64,000 bases of DNA. It comes from Leptospiraceae bacterium (GTDB lineage Bacteria > Spirochaetota > Leptospiria > Leptospirales > Leptospiraceae). The position numbers and the translations under genes were made by a program. The notes under the pieces are model-generated. The model was not told the DNA's origin and did not search any database. It saw nothing but the letters and a program-made list of their open reading frames with translations. How positions within the stretch are numbered: the stretch's first letter is position 1; every line of letters begins with the position of its first letter. This document shows positions 1 through 8,757 of this stretch, one piece after another. Location of the stretch: the NCBI GenBank assembly GCA_016711485.1, contig JADJSX010000023.1, positions 310,001 through 374,000 of the forward strand, given 5' to 3'.

Positions 1-14
1 AAAGAATTTACGAA

Positions 15-380
15 ATGAATGGAAATAAGTTCTTCATTGACACAAATATAGTCCTTAACTTATTGAATGGGGATTTGGTAGTAAAAGAAAAACTTGAATC
101 GAAAGAAATTTTTTTGTCATTTATAACTGAGTTAGAGCTTTTAAGTTTCCAGGAATTAAATCGGAGAGAATTAAAAAAGATAGAAAATTTTCTTTCTGAC
201 TGTAATATTATTGATATATCATCGGAAATAAAAAAAAGGGTTATCGAAATTCGAACTAAGCATAGAATTAAATTGCCAGATGCTATAATCCTTTGTTCCG
301 CTATTGAGCTAGGATATCCACTTTTAACAGCAGATAAAAAATTAGAAAAAATATATAGACAAATTATTCAAATTGATTAA
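15..380 (+). CDS. PIN-domain (VapC-like) toxin
   Basis: A 121-residue protein with the layout of a PIN-domain endoribonuclease, the toxin half of VapBC-type modules. The metal-binding acidic residues are visible: D9 in FIDTNIVL, E39/E41 in TELELL, D89 in KLPDAII and D107 in TADKKL. Family members normally cleave RNA, often initiator tRNA or rRNA, until a cognate antitoxin blocks them. The antitoxin gene would be expected immediately upstream, outside the window, since nothing in the first 14 bases can encode it. The next gene starts 6 bases downstream, so the two may share a transcript without an obvious functional link. Family assignment is confident; the cellular target cannot be read from the sequence. 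Confidence 0.85.
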   Translation: MNGNKFFIDTNIVLNLLNGDLVVKEKLESKEIFLSFITELELLSFQELNRRELKKIENFLSDCNIIDISSEIKKRVIEIRTKHRIKLPDAIILCSAIELGYPLLTADKKLEKIYRQIIQID

Positions 381-386
381 ATAAAT

Positions 387-1313
387 ATGGAAATTGAAAA
401 GATAATCCTTGTTATCCGTGAGACGCGCTTACAAGAAAGTGTGAAGCGTTATAGCACAAAAGCACAGGCTAAATTTTTCGTAAAATCGAGAGGGCAGTCT
501 TTCGATGATTACGAAAAAGAAGATTCTAATTATCAATACGCTCGTGATAAAGTAGCGCATGCAATTCCTTCAGATATAAAGTTACAGGTAATTGATAGAA
601 GTTTTCTTCCGAACTTTGTATTTGGACCCAAGGATGTTGTGATGACTCTTGGACAAGATGGACTAGTGGTAAATACAGCCAAGTATCTAAGTGGACAACC
701 GATCATTGCGGTTAATCCTGATCCAGAAAGATTTGATGGAATCCTTCTTCCTTTTCAAATCACTACACTTCCGCAAGCGGTGAACACACTTCTAAAGGGT
801 AGTCCTCGGATTCGAAATATCACTATGGGCAAAGTGGAGTTAAACGACGGACAATCTCTATTTGCCTTCAATGATTTTTATGTGGGAGCAAAATCTCATA
901 TCAGTGCTCGTTATACCATTAAATTTTCTGGTAGAGAGGAACGTCATAGTTCTAGCGGAGTTGTAATTTCTACACCGGCTGGTTCAACAGGTTGGCTGAG
1001 TTCGTTGTTTAATATGGCAAAAGGAGTTGCTGGATTTCAAGGAGACAAATCGGCATTACCCGGAATGCGTTTAGAATGGGATGAAAGACGTCTAATTTTT
1101 ATTGTCCGTGAGCCATTTCGTAGTAAATGGAGCGGGGCTGACCTTGTTGCTGGTGAAATTTCGGAGCAAAATAAAATTATCCTTGAAAGTCATATGCCGG
1201 AAGCGGGTGTGATATTTTCCGATGGAATGGAATCGGATTTTTTAGAATTTAATTCTGGTACTACTGCAAGTATTGGTCTTGCTGATAAAATGACTAGACT
1301 TGTAGTGAATTAG
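387..1313 (+). CDS. NAD kinase-like protein
   Basis: A 308-residue protein with the ATP-NAD kinase fold. GQDG at residues 89-92 stands where NAD kinases have GGDG, and STPAGSTGW at 195-203 matches the second conserved NAD kinase segment (TPTGSTAY-like). NAD kinases phosphorylate NAD to NADP in the cytoplasm. Here the first glycine of the nucleotide loop is glutamine, and about 75 residues precede the loop. It could therefore be a divergent NAD kinase or a related diacylglycerol or sugar kinase of the same superfamily. The ATG at 387 is close behind the upstream toxin stop codon. Confidence 0.65.
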   Translation: MEIEKIILVIRETRLQESVKRYSTKAQAKFFVKSRGQSFDDYEKEDSNYQYARDKVAHAIPSDIKLQVIDRSFLPNFVFGPKDVVMTLGQDGLVVNTAKYLSGQPIIAVNPDPERFDGILLPFQITTLPQAVNTLLKGSPRIRNITMGKVELNDGQSLFAFNDFYVGAKSHISARYTIKFSGREERHSSSGVVISTPAGSTGWLSSLFNMAKGVAGFQGDKSALPGMRLEWDERRLIFIVREPFRSKWSGADLVAGEISEQNKIILESHMPEAGVIFSDGMESDFLEFNSGTTASIGLADKMTRLVVN

Positions 1314-1366
1314 GCTAATGCATCTTCTCCGCATAGTAAAAAATTGATTTAATTTTTTATTTTTCT

Positions 1367-1391
1367 TGCTATTTTTTTTTAAATAATAGCA
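1367..1391. other. AT-rich hairpin before the Bor-like genes
   Basis: TGCTATT (1367-1373) and AATAGCA (1385-1391) form a 7-bp inverted repeat in the gap between the NAD-kinase-like gene and the lipoprotein genes. It could be a weak terminator for the former or a 5' leader hairpin for the latter. The AT-rich stem makes either role uncertain. Confidence 0.3.
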
Positions 1392-1409
1392 CATTAGGAG
1401 AAATTAAAT

Positions 1410-1709
1410 ATGATTCAAAAAGGAAAATTTTTGCGATTACTTATTTTATTAACGCTAGTTCAATGTTCAAGTGTAACGATACCGACAGGTGAGAAACACT
1501 ATGAATTGACAAGTCAACCAACTTACCAAGAAAGTAAGTCTTTTTATTTGGCTGGGATTATTGGCAGTGCATCAGTAGATGTAAATGAAATCTGCAAAGG
1601 CAAAAAAGTTTTGCAAATGCAGTCGTTAGCTACCTTTACGGATGGATTAGCGGGTCTTCTTACTTTAGCAATCTATTCTCCAAAGTCAGTAAGGGTATGG
1701 TGCGAATGA
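1410..1709 (+). CDS. Bor-family lipoprotein
   Basis: A 99-residue lipoprotein. Residues 1-19 are a signal peptide ending in the lipobox LVQC, so the mature protein would be lipidated at C19. The rest follows the lambda Bor pattern: FYLAGIIG, a VDVNEIC segment, an ATFTDGLAGLLTLAIYSPK segment, and a terminal VRVWCE. The two cysteines of the mature domain are kept. Bor is a phage-encoded outer-membrane lipoprotein linked to serum survival in E. coli; its role in a spirochaete is unknown. The ribosome site TTAGGAGAAATTAAAT precedes the ATG. Its stop codon overlaps the start of a second family member. Confidence 0.8.
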   Translation: MIQKGKFLRLLILLTLVQCSSVTIPTGEKHYELTSQPTYQESKSFYLAGIIGSASVDVNEICKGKKVLQMQSLATFTDGLAGLLTLAIYSPKSVRVWCE

Positions 1710-2020
1710 TGAAAAAGAACTACCTACTTTTATTTTTTATTTGTCTTTTTCTAGTTGAGTGTCATGTAATTACATTTAAGAATACGAATGCTAACACTTC
1801 AAATGTAAAAACTCATTCTAAATGGCATCATTTAGTCATTCTGGACTTAATCGAAGTAAGTGACCCTGTTAATCTGAAAAGGGAATGCGCTGCGGGAAAT
1901 TGGACGTCAGTGCAAACACAAAAAAGTTTTTGGAATATTATTTCTGGGGCAGTAATAAATTTTATAGCTCCGATCTGGTATCCGCAGACTGTAACGATTA
2001 CTTGTGAAAATACAAACTAA
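1706..2020 (+). CDS. Second Bor-like lipoprotein
   Basis: About 104 residues. An ATG at 1706 overlaps the previous stop as ATGA, which favours it over the ATG at 1697. The signal peptide ends near LVEC. The mature part keeps the Bor outline more loosely: a CAAGNWTSVQTQKSFWN segment, a short hydrophobic stretch (ISGAVINFIAPIWYPQ) and a terminal VTITC. It is probably translationally coupled to the preceding Bor-like gene and arose by duplication, although the two proteins are now quite different. Function is unknown; an outer-membrane location is inferred from the lipobox. Confidence 0.7.
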   Translation: MMKKNYLLLFFICLFLVECHVITFKNTNANTSNVKTHSKWHHLVILDLIEVSDPVNLKRECAAGNWTSVQTQKSFWNIISGAVINFIAPIWYPQTVTITCENTN

Positions 2021-2031
2021 ATTCTTTATTA

Positions 2032-2075
2032 TTGTGTAAAGTCATAATTACAGAACATTTTATTTCTTTACACAA
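2032..2075 (+). terminator. Hairpin after the Bor-like pair
   Basis: TTGTGTAAAG (2032-2041) and CTTTACACAA (2066-2075) form a perfect 10-bp inverted repeat with a 24-base loop, starting 12 bases after the stop codon. A pyrimidine-rich run follows. It is probably a transcription end point, although it is not followed directly by a T-tract. Confidence 0.5.
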
Positions 2076-2162
2076 CTTCTCCTACTTTTTGAATAAAAAC
2101 AACTCTCTATTAGATTTAATTCCTTGCGCCAAAAGGATACTTCTTTATTAAAAGAGAGAAGT

Positions 2163-3965
2163 ATGAAGACACAAAAAAATACGTTGAAACGATTCAGTTT
2201 AACTCTGATAATTCTGAGCTTATTCTTAGATACATGTAATTCACTCCCAGAAAAACCAAAAAAAATTCCTCAAGATGATTACAGCTATTTAAATCAATAC
2301 TTAAATACGTATATTCCCAAGCAGATGGACGAAGATTCAATCATAGGATTCAGCATTGGCGTTGTATCCGATAAAGAAATATTATATTCGAAGGGATTTG
2401 GATACTCAGATAAAAAAAATAAGATAAGGGTTACTCCGGATACGATTTTCAGAGTAGCTTCCATATCAAAAATAGTAAATTTGATAGTGACTATGAAATT
2501 GGTAGAGGAAGGGAAGTTAAACCTGGATTCAGATATTTTAAAGTATTTACCTGAACTCAAACTACAATCTAGATTCGAAAAATCGAAACCAATCACAATT
2601 CGTTCTATCCTCACACACCATTCTGGAATTCCTTCTGATCGAATGAAGGGATTTTTTTCTAAGGGAGATAGGGACTCACTGGAAAAATTAGTTTCTGACA
2701 TAAAGGGGGAATATGTAAGTAATCCGCCAAATAAAATATATTCCTACTCAAATCTTGCCCATTCAATTTTAGGTCGTATAATAGAGAAAGTTTCTAATGA
2801 CACGTATTCTAAAGTTGTTTCTCAAAAAGTTTTTCAACCTCTCGGAATGAATCATTCTTTTTACGAAGTAAAATCAGAACTTCAATCTAAATATTCAAAA
2901 GGATATGGGGATACGGATTTAAAGACTGAAATTGATGAGGCAAAACTTAGGGATTTACCAGCTGGTTTTTTAAATTCTTCTGTGAATGATCTTTCTAAAT
3001 TAATTCAAATGTTTTTAAACAATGGGAAGATAGAAAAAAATACATTTTTGAAAGTATCAACTTTAGAAGAAATGTATAGAACGCAAAATGGTGGTAATCC
3101 GTATGACGACGAATTACAAATGGGTCTTGGATTTTTTCTAAACACTTTAGATTTAGGAGGTGATATATTTACATTGGAACATGGTGGGGATACTTTTTTA
3201 TTTCACGCAAAATTAGGGATTCTTCCAAGGCAAAAATTAGGAGCCATTGTATTATCAAATTCTATTTCATCCGCTGCGTTGGTTCATCAAGTTGTGAAAA
3301 AGTCTTTAGAAATTTCTTTGGAAACAAAATTGGGGCATAAAAAGTCCTATTTAAGCGACCGAGACGGTAAAAAAGTGAATATGTCTTCTTACGCTGGTGT
3401 TTATCAAAATGGAAATTTATTGAAAGTCGAAGTGGAAAATGGAAAAGTATATTCCAGTCCTACATTTGGTGCACGTTTTATTTTGCCAGATAAAGAAGAT
3501 GAGTGGCAAAGGGCAAATGTAAAATTGTTTGGGTTATTTAATAGTAACCCCGGGAATTTTTTCTTGAAATTTAAAACTGTTGGTGAAGACAAATTACTCT
3601 ATATGAAAGTAGGTGGAACTGTTTTATTATGGGGAAGTAAAATTTCTCCGTCTCAAATAAAAATTTCAGACGTATGGAAAAAAAGGTTAGGAAAATATAA
3701 AATTCTAAATGATGATTTGAATCGTTCCAGTATGCTCGAAAATCCAGAACTTATATTAGAAAATGGATTTTTAGTTTTACAAAATAATGGAATACCGGTC
3801 GCAAATATAAAATTGAAACAAAAAATGGCACTATCTATTATAAATGAAAAAGAAGCTATTATTGCAGGTTTGGGACGAGGAAAGGGAGATACACTTCTAA
3901 TAAAAAAAGTCGGGGATAAGGAGATATTAACCTTCTCCGGATATGATATGGAGAAGGTTAATTAA
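2163..3965 (+). CDS. Class C beta-lactamase-like serine hydrolase, lipoprotein
   Basis: A protein of about 600 residues in the beta-lactamase class C / penicillin-binding esterase family. The serine-lysine motif is SISK in FRVASISKIVN, the tyrosine motif is YSN in YSYSNLAHSILG, and the third motif appears as HGG in LEHGGDTF. The reading frame is open back to a TTG at 2124. The ATG at 2163 follows AAAGAGAGAAG and opens a signal peptide ending in LDTC, an unusual lipobox, so it is the better start. A C-terminal region of about 200 residues after the catalytic domain is family-typical in position but of unknown role. It may act on peptidoglycan peptides or esters in the periplasm; the substrate cannot be deduced. 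Confidence 0.8.
   Translation: MKTQKNTLKRFSLTLIILSLFLDTCNSLPEKPKKIPQDDYSYLNQYLNTYIPKQMDEDSIIGFSIGVVSDKEILYSKGFGYSDKKNKIRVTPDTIFRVASISKIVNLIVTMKLVEEGKLNLDSDILKYLPELKLQSRFEKSKPITIRSILTHHSGIPSDRMKGFFSKGDRDSLEKLVSDIKGEYVSNPPNKIYSYSNLAHSILGRIIEKVSNDTYSKVVSQKVFQPLGMNHSFYEVKSELQSKYSKGYGDTDLKTEIDEAKLRDLPAGFLNSSVNDLSKLIQMFLNNGKIEKNTFLKVSTLEEMYRTQNGGNPYDDELQMGLGFFLNTLDLGGDIFTLEHGGDTFLFHAKLGILPRQKLGAIVLSNSISSAALVHQVVKKSLEISLETKLGHKKSYLSDRDGKKVNMSSYAGVYQNGNLLKVEVENGKVYSSPTFGARFILPDKEDEWQRANVKLFGLFNSNPGNFFLKFKTVGEDKLLYMKVGGTVLLWGSKISPSQIKISDVWKKRLGKYKILNDDLNRSSMLENPELILENGFLVLQNNGIPVANIKLKQKMALSIINEKEAIIAGLGRGKGDTLLIKKVGDKEILTFSGYDMEKVN
3926..3962. terminator. Bidirectional terminator hairpin overlapping a CDS end
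   Basis: ATTAACCTTCTCC (3926-3938) and GGAGAAGGTTAAT (3950-3962) form a perfect 13-bp inverted repeat with an 11-base loop. It lies between convergent genes, so it can serve both directions. It also encodes the last residues of the serine hydrolase, and the stop codon follows directly. Confidence 0.65.
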
Positions 3966-3992
3966 TTTGATGAGTTTTTAAAAACGAATCCT

Positions 3993-6299
3993 TTACTGAA
4001 TTGCGTTTTGAATGCTATTGAAAATTCTCTCTGACCAAGAACCACCGACTTTTACATATACGGCCGGTTCACCTAGAGGTGCTTTCACTTTGAAGTTACG
4101 TCCACCGATAATTGTTTTTCCGGTGAATACATGTTTCCATTGTCCCTTAGGGAAATATCCAGTAACGTCTTCCTCGCCTTTTTCGTAAACAGGAATTACT
4201 AATAAATCTTCCCCAACCATGAATTGGTATTTTAAATCGTAAGTGTTTTTGTCTGAAGGGTAATTTAAGTAAGGGTGACGAATTACTGGATAACCTTTTT
4301 CTTTGGCTTCAGTTACAAGGTGCGCAAAATAGTCTTTTAACGCATAATGAATTTTTCCATATCTTGCAAATGATTTGGTTATGTAGATGTCTGTGTAAAC
4401 CTGATTAAAACGAGAAGGAACGTTTCCCTCATGGGTACGGAAAATAGGAGTAAATGCATTTAATTCAGCCCATCTTCTGTTTAATTCTTCTGTTCTATCA
4501 TAAGAAGGAAAATACCATGGAGGATTTTTTAATCCAGTGTAACCACCAATATCACTGTGGTTAATTGCGATTCCGCTGATACCACCTGAATTTAATCCGA
4601 CAATAGTAGAGGCTAATCCATCGTTAACTCCAAAGGATACCATTTGATCTCCTAACCAGAATGCACTTGAATAACGATTTGATCCAGTGTATCCGGCGCG
4701 CGTAAAGAATACAATTTCTCCTTCCTTACCTGCTTCTCTAATTGCTTCTCTATTGATTCTTGCCCAATCGACAGGATAAAGATTATGATACACTTCTGCA
4801 GAAATTCCACTGTGAAGTTTTGCGTCATACGGAAGCCATTCTCCGAAATCGGCCATCCAACCAGAAAGTCCTTGCTCGATCATATTTTTCTTGATGATAT
4901 TTTTTGTCCAAGTTACAGCTTCTGGATTAGTTAAATCAATTAAGTAAGCAGGGAAACCAACAGTTTCAATTTTGTAATCTTCACCACTTTGATTTTTGAC
5001 TAAGTATCCTTTTGTCTTAGCTTCTACAAGCATTGGATTTTTAAAGGAGTCCGGCTCTCTATCCGGTAAACACTTGTTAAATGGGATAAATCGTTTGTAT
5101 CCGCAAGAGTTAGGCTGAATAATTGGTTGTTTTGTACTAGTTGGTTCATTTGTATCAGCTAAAAACGAATTGATATAACCTAATACTTTCACACCTTTTT
5201 TGTTCATTTCTGCCGTAAATTTTTTAAATTCAGGATAAGCTGGTTCTGGATTTCCTTCCGAATCTTTTAGTTCGGATTTTTCTTGTGCATACCATCTCCA
5301 CTTGAGCTGATCTCCGAAACCAGTTACACGTCTGCCCACCCAGTCTTGAATCCAGAGCGCAGTAACGGGATTACCCGCTAGTTGGGCTTCTTCCACTTTT
5401 CTTCTTGCTTTTTCAGATCCACCTTGAATTCCAAGCCATGTACCATAAGCCCAATCTGGAAGTCCTTGGTAACGACCTGTTTTTGCAGTATAAAATTCTA
5501 TAAGTTCGAGAGGGTTTTCAGATACCCAAATAGTTCCTTTTAAATTATTTTCCCAAAACAGTACTTTTACGTAATCATTTTGTTCAAAGTTAAATTTGGA
5601 GTAGGCACTATTTTCGAAATATACAGATCTATGTTGAGTAGAAATGTAATGCGGAATTGGAGCGTAACTGGTAAATTCATTTCCGCCTGCCCCTTGCGTT
5701 AAATTGGCACCAAACGTAATTGGTTGATCACCTCTACCAATTCCTTGTTCTTCCGTAAATAAAAAAGGCGATTTCCCTTTCATGTTAAAGTGGGTATACT
5801 GCTCTCCAAAACCAAAAAATTGTTCTTCCTTAACGGATTTATAAATTAGATTGATTCGGTTTATTTTTTTATCAGAAACGTTTATGAAAAAATTTAAACT
5901 TTGACTATTCTCTGCAGTTAAGATCATATCGTATTTAAAAAAACAATCTTTACCGTGAAGAATTCCTGAAATTTTTATTGCGGGAGGAATGTGTTCAATT
6001 GAGTCAATGGTTTGATTTTTACACTCTAAAGTATATTTGTCTTTAAAAGTAAAAGCGGCTAATTTGTATTTAACTTCTGGTTTGCCTACTCCAACGGTTA
6101 TAAAAGGTTTGTCCAAAGGAAATTCTACAAACGAAAACTTTTCATTAAAAATTTTTAAGATTTTTCCGTCTATTATGTATTGAATATTGGAACCAACTTC
6201 TCCTTTTTCGGATACTTCTTTTAGAATACTCAGGCTCTCTTTTGTAGAGCATTGCAGGTACATAGACATGAGCATACATAGTACTATTTTTTTGATCAT
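3993..6299 (-). CDS. GH31 glycosidase lipoprotein, sulfoquinovosidase-like subgroup
   Basis: A 768-residue lipoprotein with lipobox MYLQC near residue 17. Glycoside hydrolase family 31 signatures are clear: the nucleophile D484 in GWMADFGEWLP and the probable acid/base D551 in WLGDQMVSFG. The closest pattern I recognise is E. coli YihQ, which hydrolyses sulfoquinovosides. Both substrate-loop glutamines (in LGIQGG and WIQDW) keep the 26-residue spacing. The sulfonate-binding arginine position is Q in FGDQLKW, while the following W is kept. The substrate may therefore be another alpha-glycoside. The protein probably acts at the periplasm or surface. AGGAG precedes the ATG, and a rhodanese-like gene lies 27 bases upstream in the same direction. 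Confidence 0.85.
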   Translation of the reverse strand: MIKKIVLCMLMSMYLQCSTKESLSILKEVSEKGEVGSNIQYIIDGKILKIFNEKFSFVEFPLDKPFITVGVGKPEVKYKLAAFTFKDKYTLECKNQTIDSIEHIPPAIKISGILHGKDCFFKYDMILTAENSQSLNFFINVSDKKINRINLIYKSVKEEQFFGFGEQYTHFNMKGKSPFLFTEEQGIGRGDQPITFGANLTQGAGGNEFTSYAPIPHYISTQHRSVYFENSAYSKFNFEQNDYVKVLFWENNLKGTIWVSENPLELIEFYTAKTGRYQGLPDWAYGTWLGIQGGSEKARRKVEEAQLAGNPVTALWIQDWVGRRVTGFGDQLKWRWYAQEKSELKDSEGNPEPAYPEFKKFTAEMNKKGVKVLGYINSFLADTNEPTSTKQPIIQPNSCGYKRFIPFNKCLPDREPDSFKNPMLVEAKTKGYLVKNQSGEDYKIETVGFPAYLIDLTNPEAVTWTKNIIKKNMIEQGLSGWMADFGEWLPYDAKLHSGISAEVYHNLYPVDWARINREAIREAGKEGEIVFFTRAGYTGSNRYSSAFWLGDQMVSFGVNDGLASTIVGLNSGGISGIAINHSDIGGYTGLKNPPWYFPSYDRTEELNRRWAELNAFTPIFRTHEGNVPSRFNQVYTDIYITKSFARYGKIHYALKDYFAHLVTEAKEKGYPVIRHPYLNYPSDKNTYDLKYQFMVGEDLLVIPVYEKGEEDVTGYFPKGQWKHVFTGKTIIGGRNFKVKAPLGEPAVYVKVGGSWSERIFNSIQNAIQ

Positions 6300-6326
6300 A
6301 ATAAACTCCTAGTTTTTGCTATCTTA

Positions 6327-7175
6327 TTATTTCTTTTTGTCAATTCCACCGACTCTCGGCGCGGCAGATGCTGTTGCACTTGCTCCATAAAGGGAAACGG
6401 CTTGTTTGGGGAGATTTGATTTTCTCCATTCAAACCAGGAACCTTGGTAAGTGAGAACATCTTGGTAACCTACTTCTTTTAACATAAGAGCGCATAAACA
6501 GGATCTTGCGCCATTATAATCATATAATACGGTTGTTCTTTCTGGCATAAAAGGAAAACCTTGTAGTCTTTTAATAAATATTTCGCGGCTAATGACAAAC
6601 CCCTCCTGATCATAGAAAGTTTGCCAATCCCATAGAAAAGCGCCGGGCAGTCTTCCGGATAACGTTCCAGGTTCGGGGCTAGTTAATCGTGGAAGTTTTC
6701 CATCGTATTCTTCTTTGGTTCTCGTGTCAAAAATTTGTAAACGAGTTAGATTTTTTTCCATGAATGCTTTGTCAACTACGCCGGGTAGAGGTTTGGGTTT
6801 CTCTGTTGGTTCAAAATCCATTGTGTGGGCACCTTTTTCTGTTTCCCCTTCGAATGGCCATTTTAATGCTAACATATAGGATTCTTTAAAACCAATTGAA
6901 CGTAATAGGAAAACCATTCGTGCGGAAAACATTCCCATTCCTTCATCGAAAACGATTACTCTTGATTTACCGGAATCAGAAATTAATCCCATAATAGCTT
7001 TTAGTGGAGTATACATTTTTTTTTGTGATTCTGTATCTGAACCAAATGCTTTTTTTATGAATGGAAAATAATAAGCACCTTTAATTGTGCTTTCTTCATA
7101 GGCAGATTGATTTCTGCAGTCGATGATAAAATCATCCTTTTCGATAGTCGTTTTTAAAAAATTCCAGTTTGACAA
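6327..7175 (-). CDS. Two-domain rhodanese-like protein, catalytic Cys apparently lost
   Basis: A 282-residue protein of the thiosulfate/3-mercaptopyruvate sulfurtransferase type. The N-terminal rhodanese domain begins FIIDCRNQSAYEE, and a second begins near LQIFDTRTKEEYDGK with GRLPGAFLWDW. In the C-terminal active loop the pattern is YDYNGARSC, with D219 at the position normally held by the persulfide cysteine. Two nearby cysteines (SCLC) remain. It may be inactive as a sulfurtransferase or use another residue. The start is a TTG at 7175 with AAAGGA seven bases upstream. It sits directly before the GH31 gene, probably in one operon. Confidence 0.8.
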   Translation of the reverse strand: MSNWNFLKTTIEKDDFIIDCRNQSAYEESTIKGAYYFPFIKKAFGSDTESQKKMYTPLKAIMGLISDSGKSRVIVFDEGMGMFSARMVFLLRSIGFKESYMLALKWPFEGETEKGAHTMDFEPTEKPKPLPGVVDKAFMEKNLTRLQIFDTRTKEEYDGKLPRLTSPEPGTLSGRLPGAFLWDWQTFYDQEGFVISREIFIKRLQGFPFMPERTTVLYDYNGARSCLCALMLKEVGYQDVLTYQGSWFEWRKSNLPKQAVSLYGASATASAAPRVGGIDKKK

Positions 7176-7501
7176 TGCTTATTCCTTTCCTCAATAATTA
7201 AGGCTCATATGCCATTTAAAAAAAGCCTTTAATTTTGTGTTATTTTTTTTTATAAAAAAATAGTATGAGACATAAGTTATAGGAAATTTTATAAAAAATT
7301 AATAGTTGCATAAAAAGCAATTAATTCTAACCTTCTTGTTTTATTTGATAAGTATAGAGAATGGAATAAAGCCTAGAGGATTCAAGGATTTATTTTTGAA
7401 ATAAATCTTTGTCTTTTCTAAAATACTTAGGTAGTCATAAAAATATAGTGGAATTAAATACGCTCAATACTGATTGAGTTTGCAAAAATGGAAGAGGAAG
7501 A
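7176..7501. other. Divergent intergenic region with hairpins
   Basis: An AT-rich gap of 326 bases between divergent genes. It holds an imperfect stem (AATTAAGGC with GCCTTTAATT, around 7196-7236) in the leader of the rhodanese-like gene. It also holds a 9-bp perfect repeat, GATTTATTT/AAATAAATC (7387-7407), upstream of the PilZ gene. GGAAGAGGAAGA directly before 7502 is a purine-rich ribosome site. No further gene was recognised. Confidence 0.5.
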
Positions 7502-7867
7502 ATGTCACAGGAACAAATAAGACAAAATCAACGATATTATTTTCAAAATAAAAGTCAATTTATAGTGAAAGTTGAAATGAGTGCTGGTAGATTTGTGGAA
7601 TGTATGGTAAGTGACATTTCTGTTAGTGGAGTCTGTATTATCTTGGATAAACAAGTTTTTTTGGCGAGAGGGAAAGAATACCCCTTAGAAATTATAGAAA
7701 AATTACCGGATGGTAATTTAGAAACTGTAACGCAAATTAAAGGAACAGTCATTTGGAATTTAACCAAAGATTTTAGAAACCTAGAAATGATTTTTATGGG
7801 AATTCAATTTCAAAATCTAATTTCTTTACCTAATAGTGTTATTTCTGAAGAAGAGGTTTCTATTTAG
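7502..7867 (+). CDS. PilZ-domain protein
   Basis: A 121-residue single-domain protein. The N-terminal basic segment (QNQRYYFQNK) and the DISVSGV motif fit the two c-di-GMP-contacting elements of PilZ domains, RxxxR and (D/N)xSxxG. The first is degenerate, so nucleotide binding is uncertain. PilZ proteins usually transmit c-di-GMP levels to motility, exopolysaccharide or transcription. The stop codon overlaps the GTG of the next small gene by one base, so the two are probably co-translated. Confidence 0.8.
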   Translation: MSQEQIRQNQRYYFQNKSQFIVKVEMSAGRFVECMVSDISVSGVCIILDKQVFLARGKEYPLEIIEKLPDGNLETVTQIKGTVIWNLTKDFRNLEMIFMGIQFQNLISLPNSVISEEEVSI

Positions 7868-8097
7868 TGGAACTCACCATCTTCGAATCAAAAATATCAA
7901 ATAACCTCATGTTAAACGATCGAGATTCAAGAAGGATGGACCGTGTGATTTCTGATGTCTCCCAAAATACTGGAATGGAAAAACAAGAAGTTTTAGATTT
8001 TTTGGTATACGGTGCCGAAAAAGAAATTGATCAATTGCAACTTTCCTACGATTGGGAAACCTTCCGCCGCCAAATACAGAGTAAACTCAAAAAGTAA
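7867..8097 (+). CDS. Hypothetical small protein coupled to the PilZ gene
   Basis: A 76-residue, largely helical, charged protein that I do not recognise. It begins with a GTG at 7867 inside the TAGTG overlap with the PilZ stop codon. It contains no signal peptide or membrane segment. The central part (NTGMEKQEVLDFLVYGAEKEIDQLQ) could form two helices. Tight coupling to a PilZ gene hints at a shared process, but no function can be assigned. Confidence 0.6.
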   Translation: MELTIFESKISNNLMLNDRDSRRMDRVISDVSQNTGMEKQEVLDFLVYGAEKEIDQLQLSYDWETFRRQIQSKLKK

Positions 8098-8127
8098 TAT
8101 ACTCGTCATCTCGATACAAAATTTATT

Positions 8128-8757
8128 CTAAACTTCTTTAAAAAACATAGAAGAGAGGACAATGCCGAATAAACTCAAAGTTAGGACTGGGAGGAAATGA
8201 ATCCAAAATAAATGATAAGATGTTTCGTTAGGACAAAGAAAAGCTACTCCAATGGCGGATACACAAGCACTAGCGGCTAATACAAAAAATCCCATTTTGT
8301 ATTTATTTGTAGTAAACCTTCGATTGATTAAAAAAACAAATACGGAAGTCGAGGGTAAACTCATCAGAATTATATCTTTTGCACAATAATGATAGGAAAA
8401 ATTTGGAAGTATAAAATATTTATTTGAAATAAAAGACCTAACTAAAATTGAACCTGCCCAAAGTATAAAAAATAAAACAGGGGCTAATTGGTATTTATTT
8501 CTGATTCTATTCCCAGGGATACTAGTGTAGAGAGCAATGTACGCGGAAGAAAGTATAACGAGAAGTATAAAAATTAACTCATGTAAGTAAACTGGAATAT
8601 GAATATTTGTAAAATTCCCAGAGCGATTCCAAACAAAAAGGGAAGTCGCAATGAAAGAAAAACCGATCCAGAAAATAAAACTAATCCAAACTGGATAAAT
8701 TCGCTTTACGGGTGTAAGTTGAGAACTAAGCTCTTGAATTAATTTTCCTGTTTTCAT
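8128..8757 (-). CDS. NrsF-like membrane anti-sigma factor (DUF1109)
   Basis: A 209-residue integral membrane protein with about six predicted helices. It matches the NrsF/DUF1109 outline: a soluble N-terminal stretch (MKTGKLIQELSSQLTPVKRI), a YHYCAKDIILMSLPS segment, and FLCPNE followed by H and WIHFLPVL near the end. In Caulobacter, NrsF holds sigma factor SigF at the membrane and releases it under metal or oxidative stress through its cysteines. Here the two cysteines sit in equivalent loops. It overlaps the upstream ECF sigma gene by four bases, as expected for a sigma/anti-sigma pair. Confidence 0.8.
   Translation of the reverse strand: MKTGKLIQELSSQLTPVKRIYPVWISFIFWIGFSFIATSLFVWNRSGNFTNIHIPVYLHELIFILLVILSSAYIALYTSIPGNRIRNKYQLAPVLFFILWAGSILVRSFISNKYFILPNFSYHYCAKDIILMSLPSTSVFVFLINRRFTTNKYKMGFFVLAASACVSAIGVAFLCPNETSYHLFWIHFLPVLTLSLFGIVLSSMFFKEV

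Noticed and set aside
2294..2701. 135-codon antisense frame in the serine hydrolase gene
   Set aside because: The sense strand carries catalytic motifs, and the antisense translation shows no family features.
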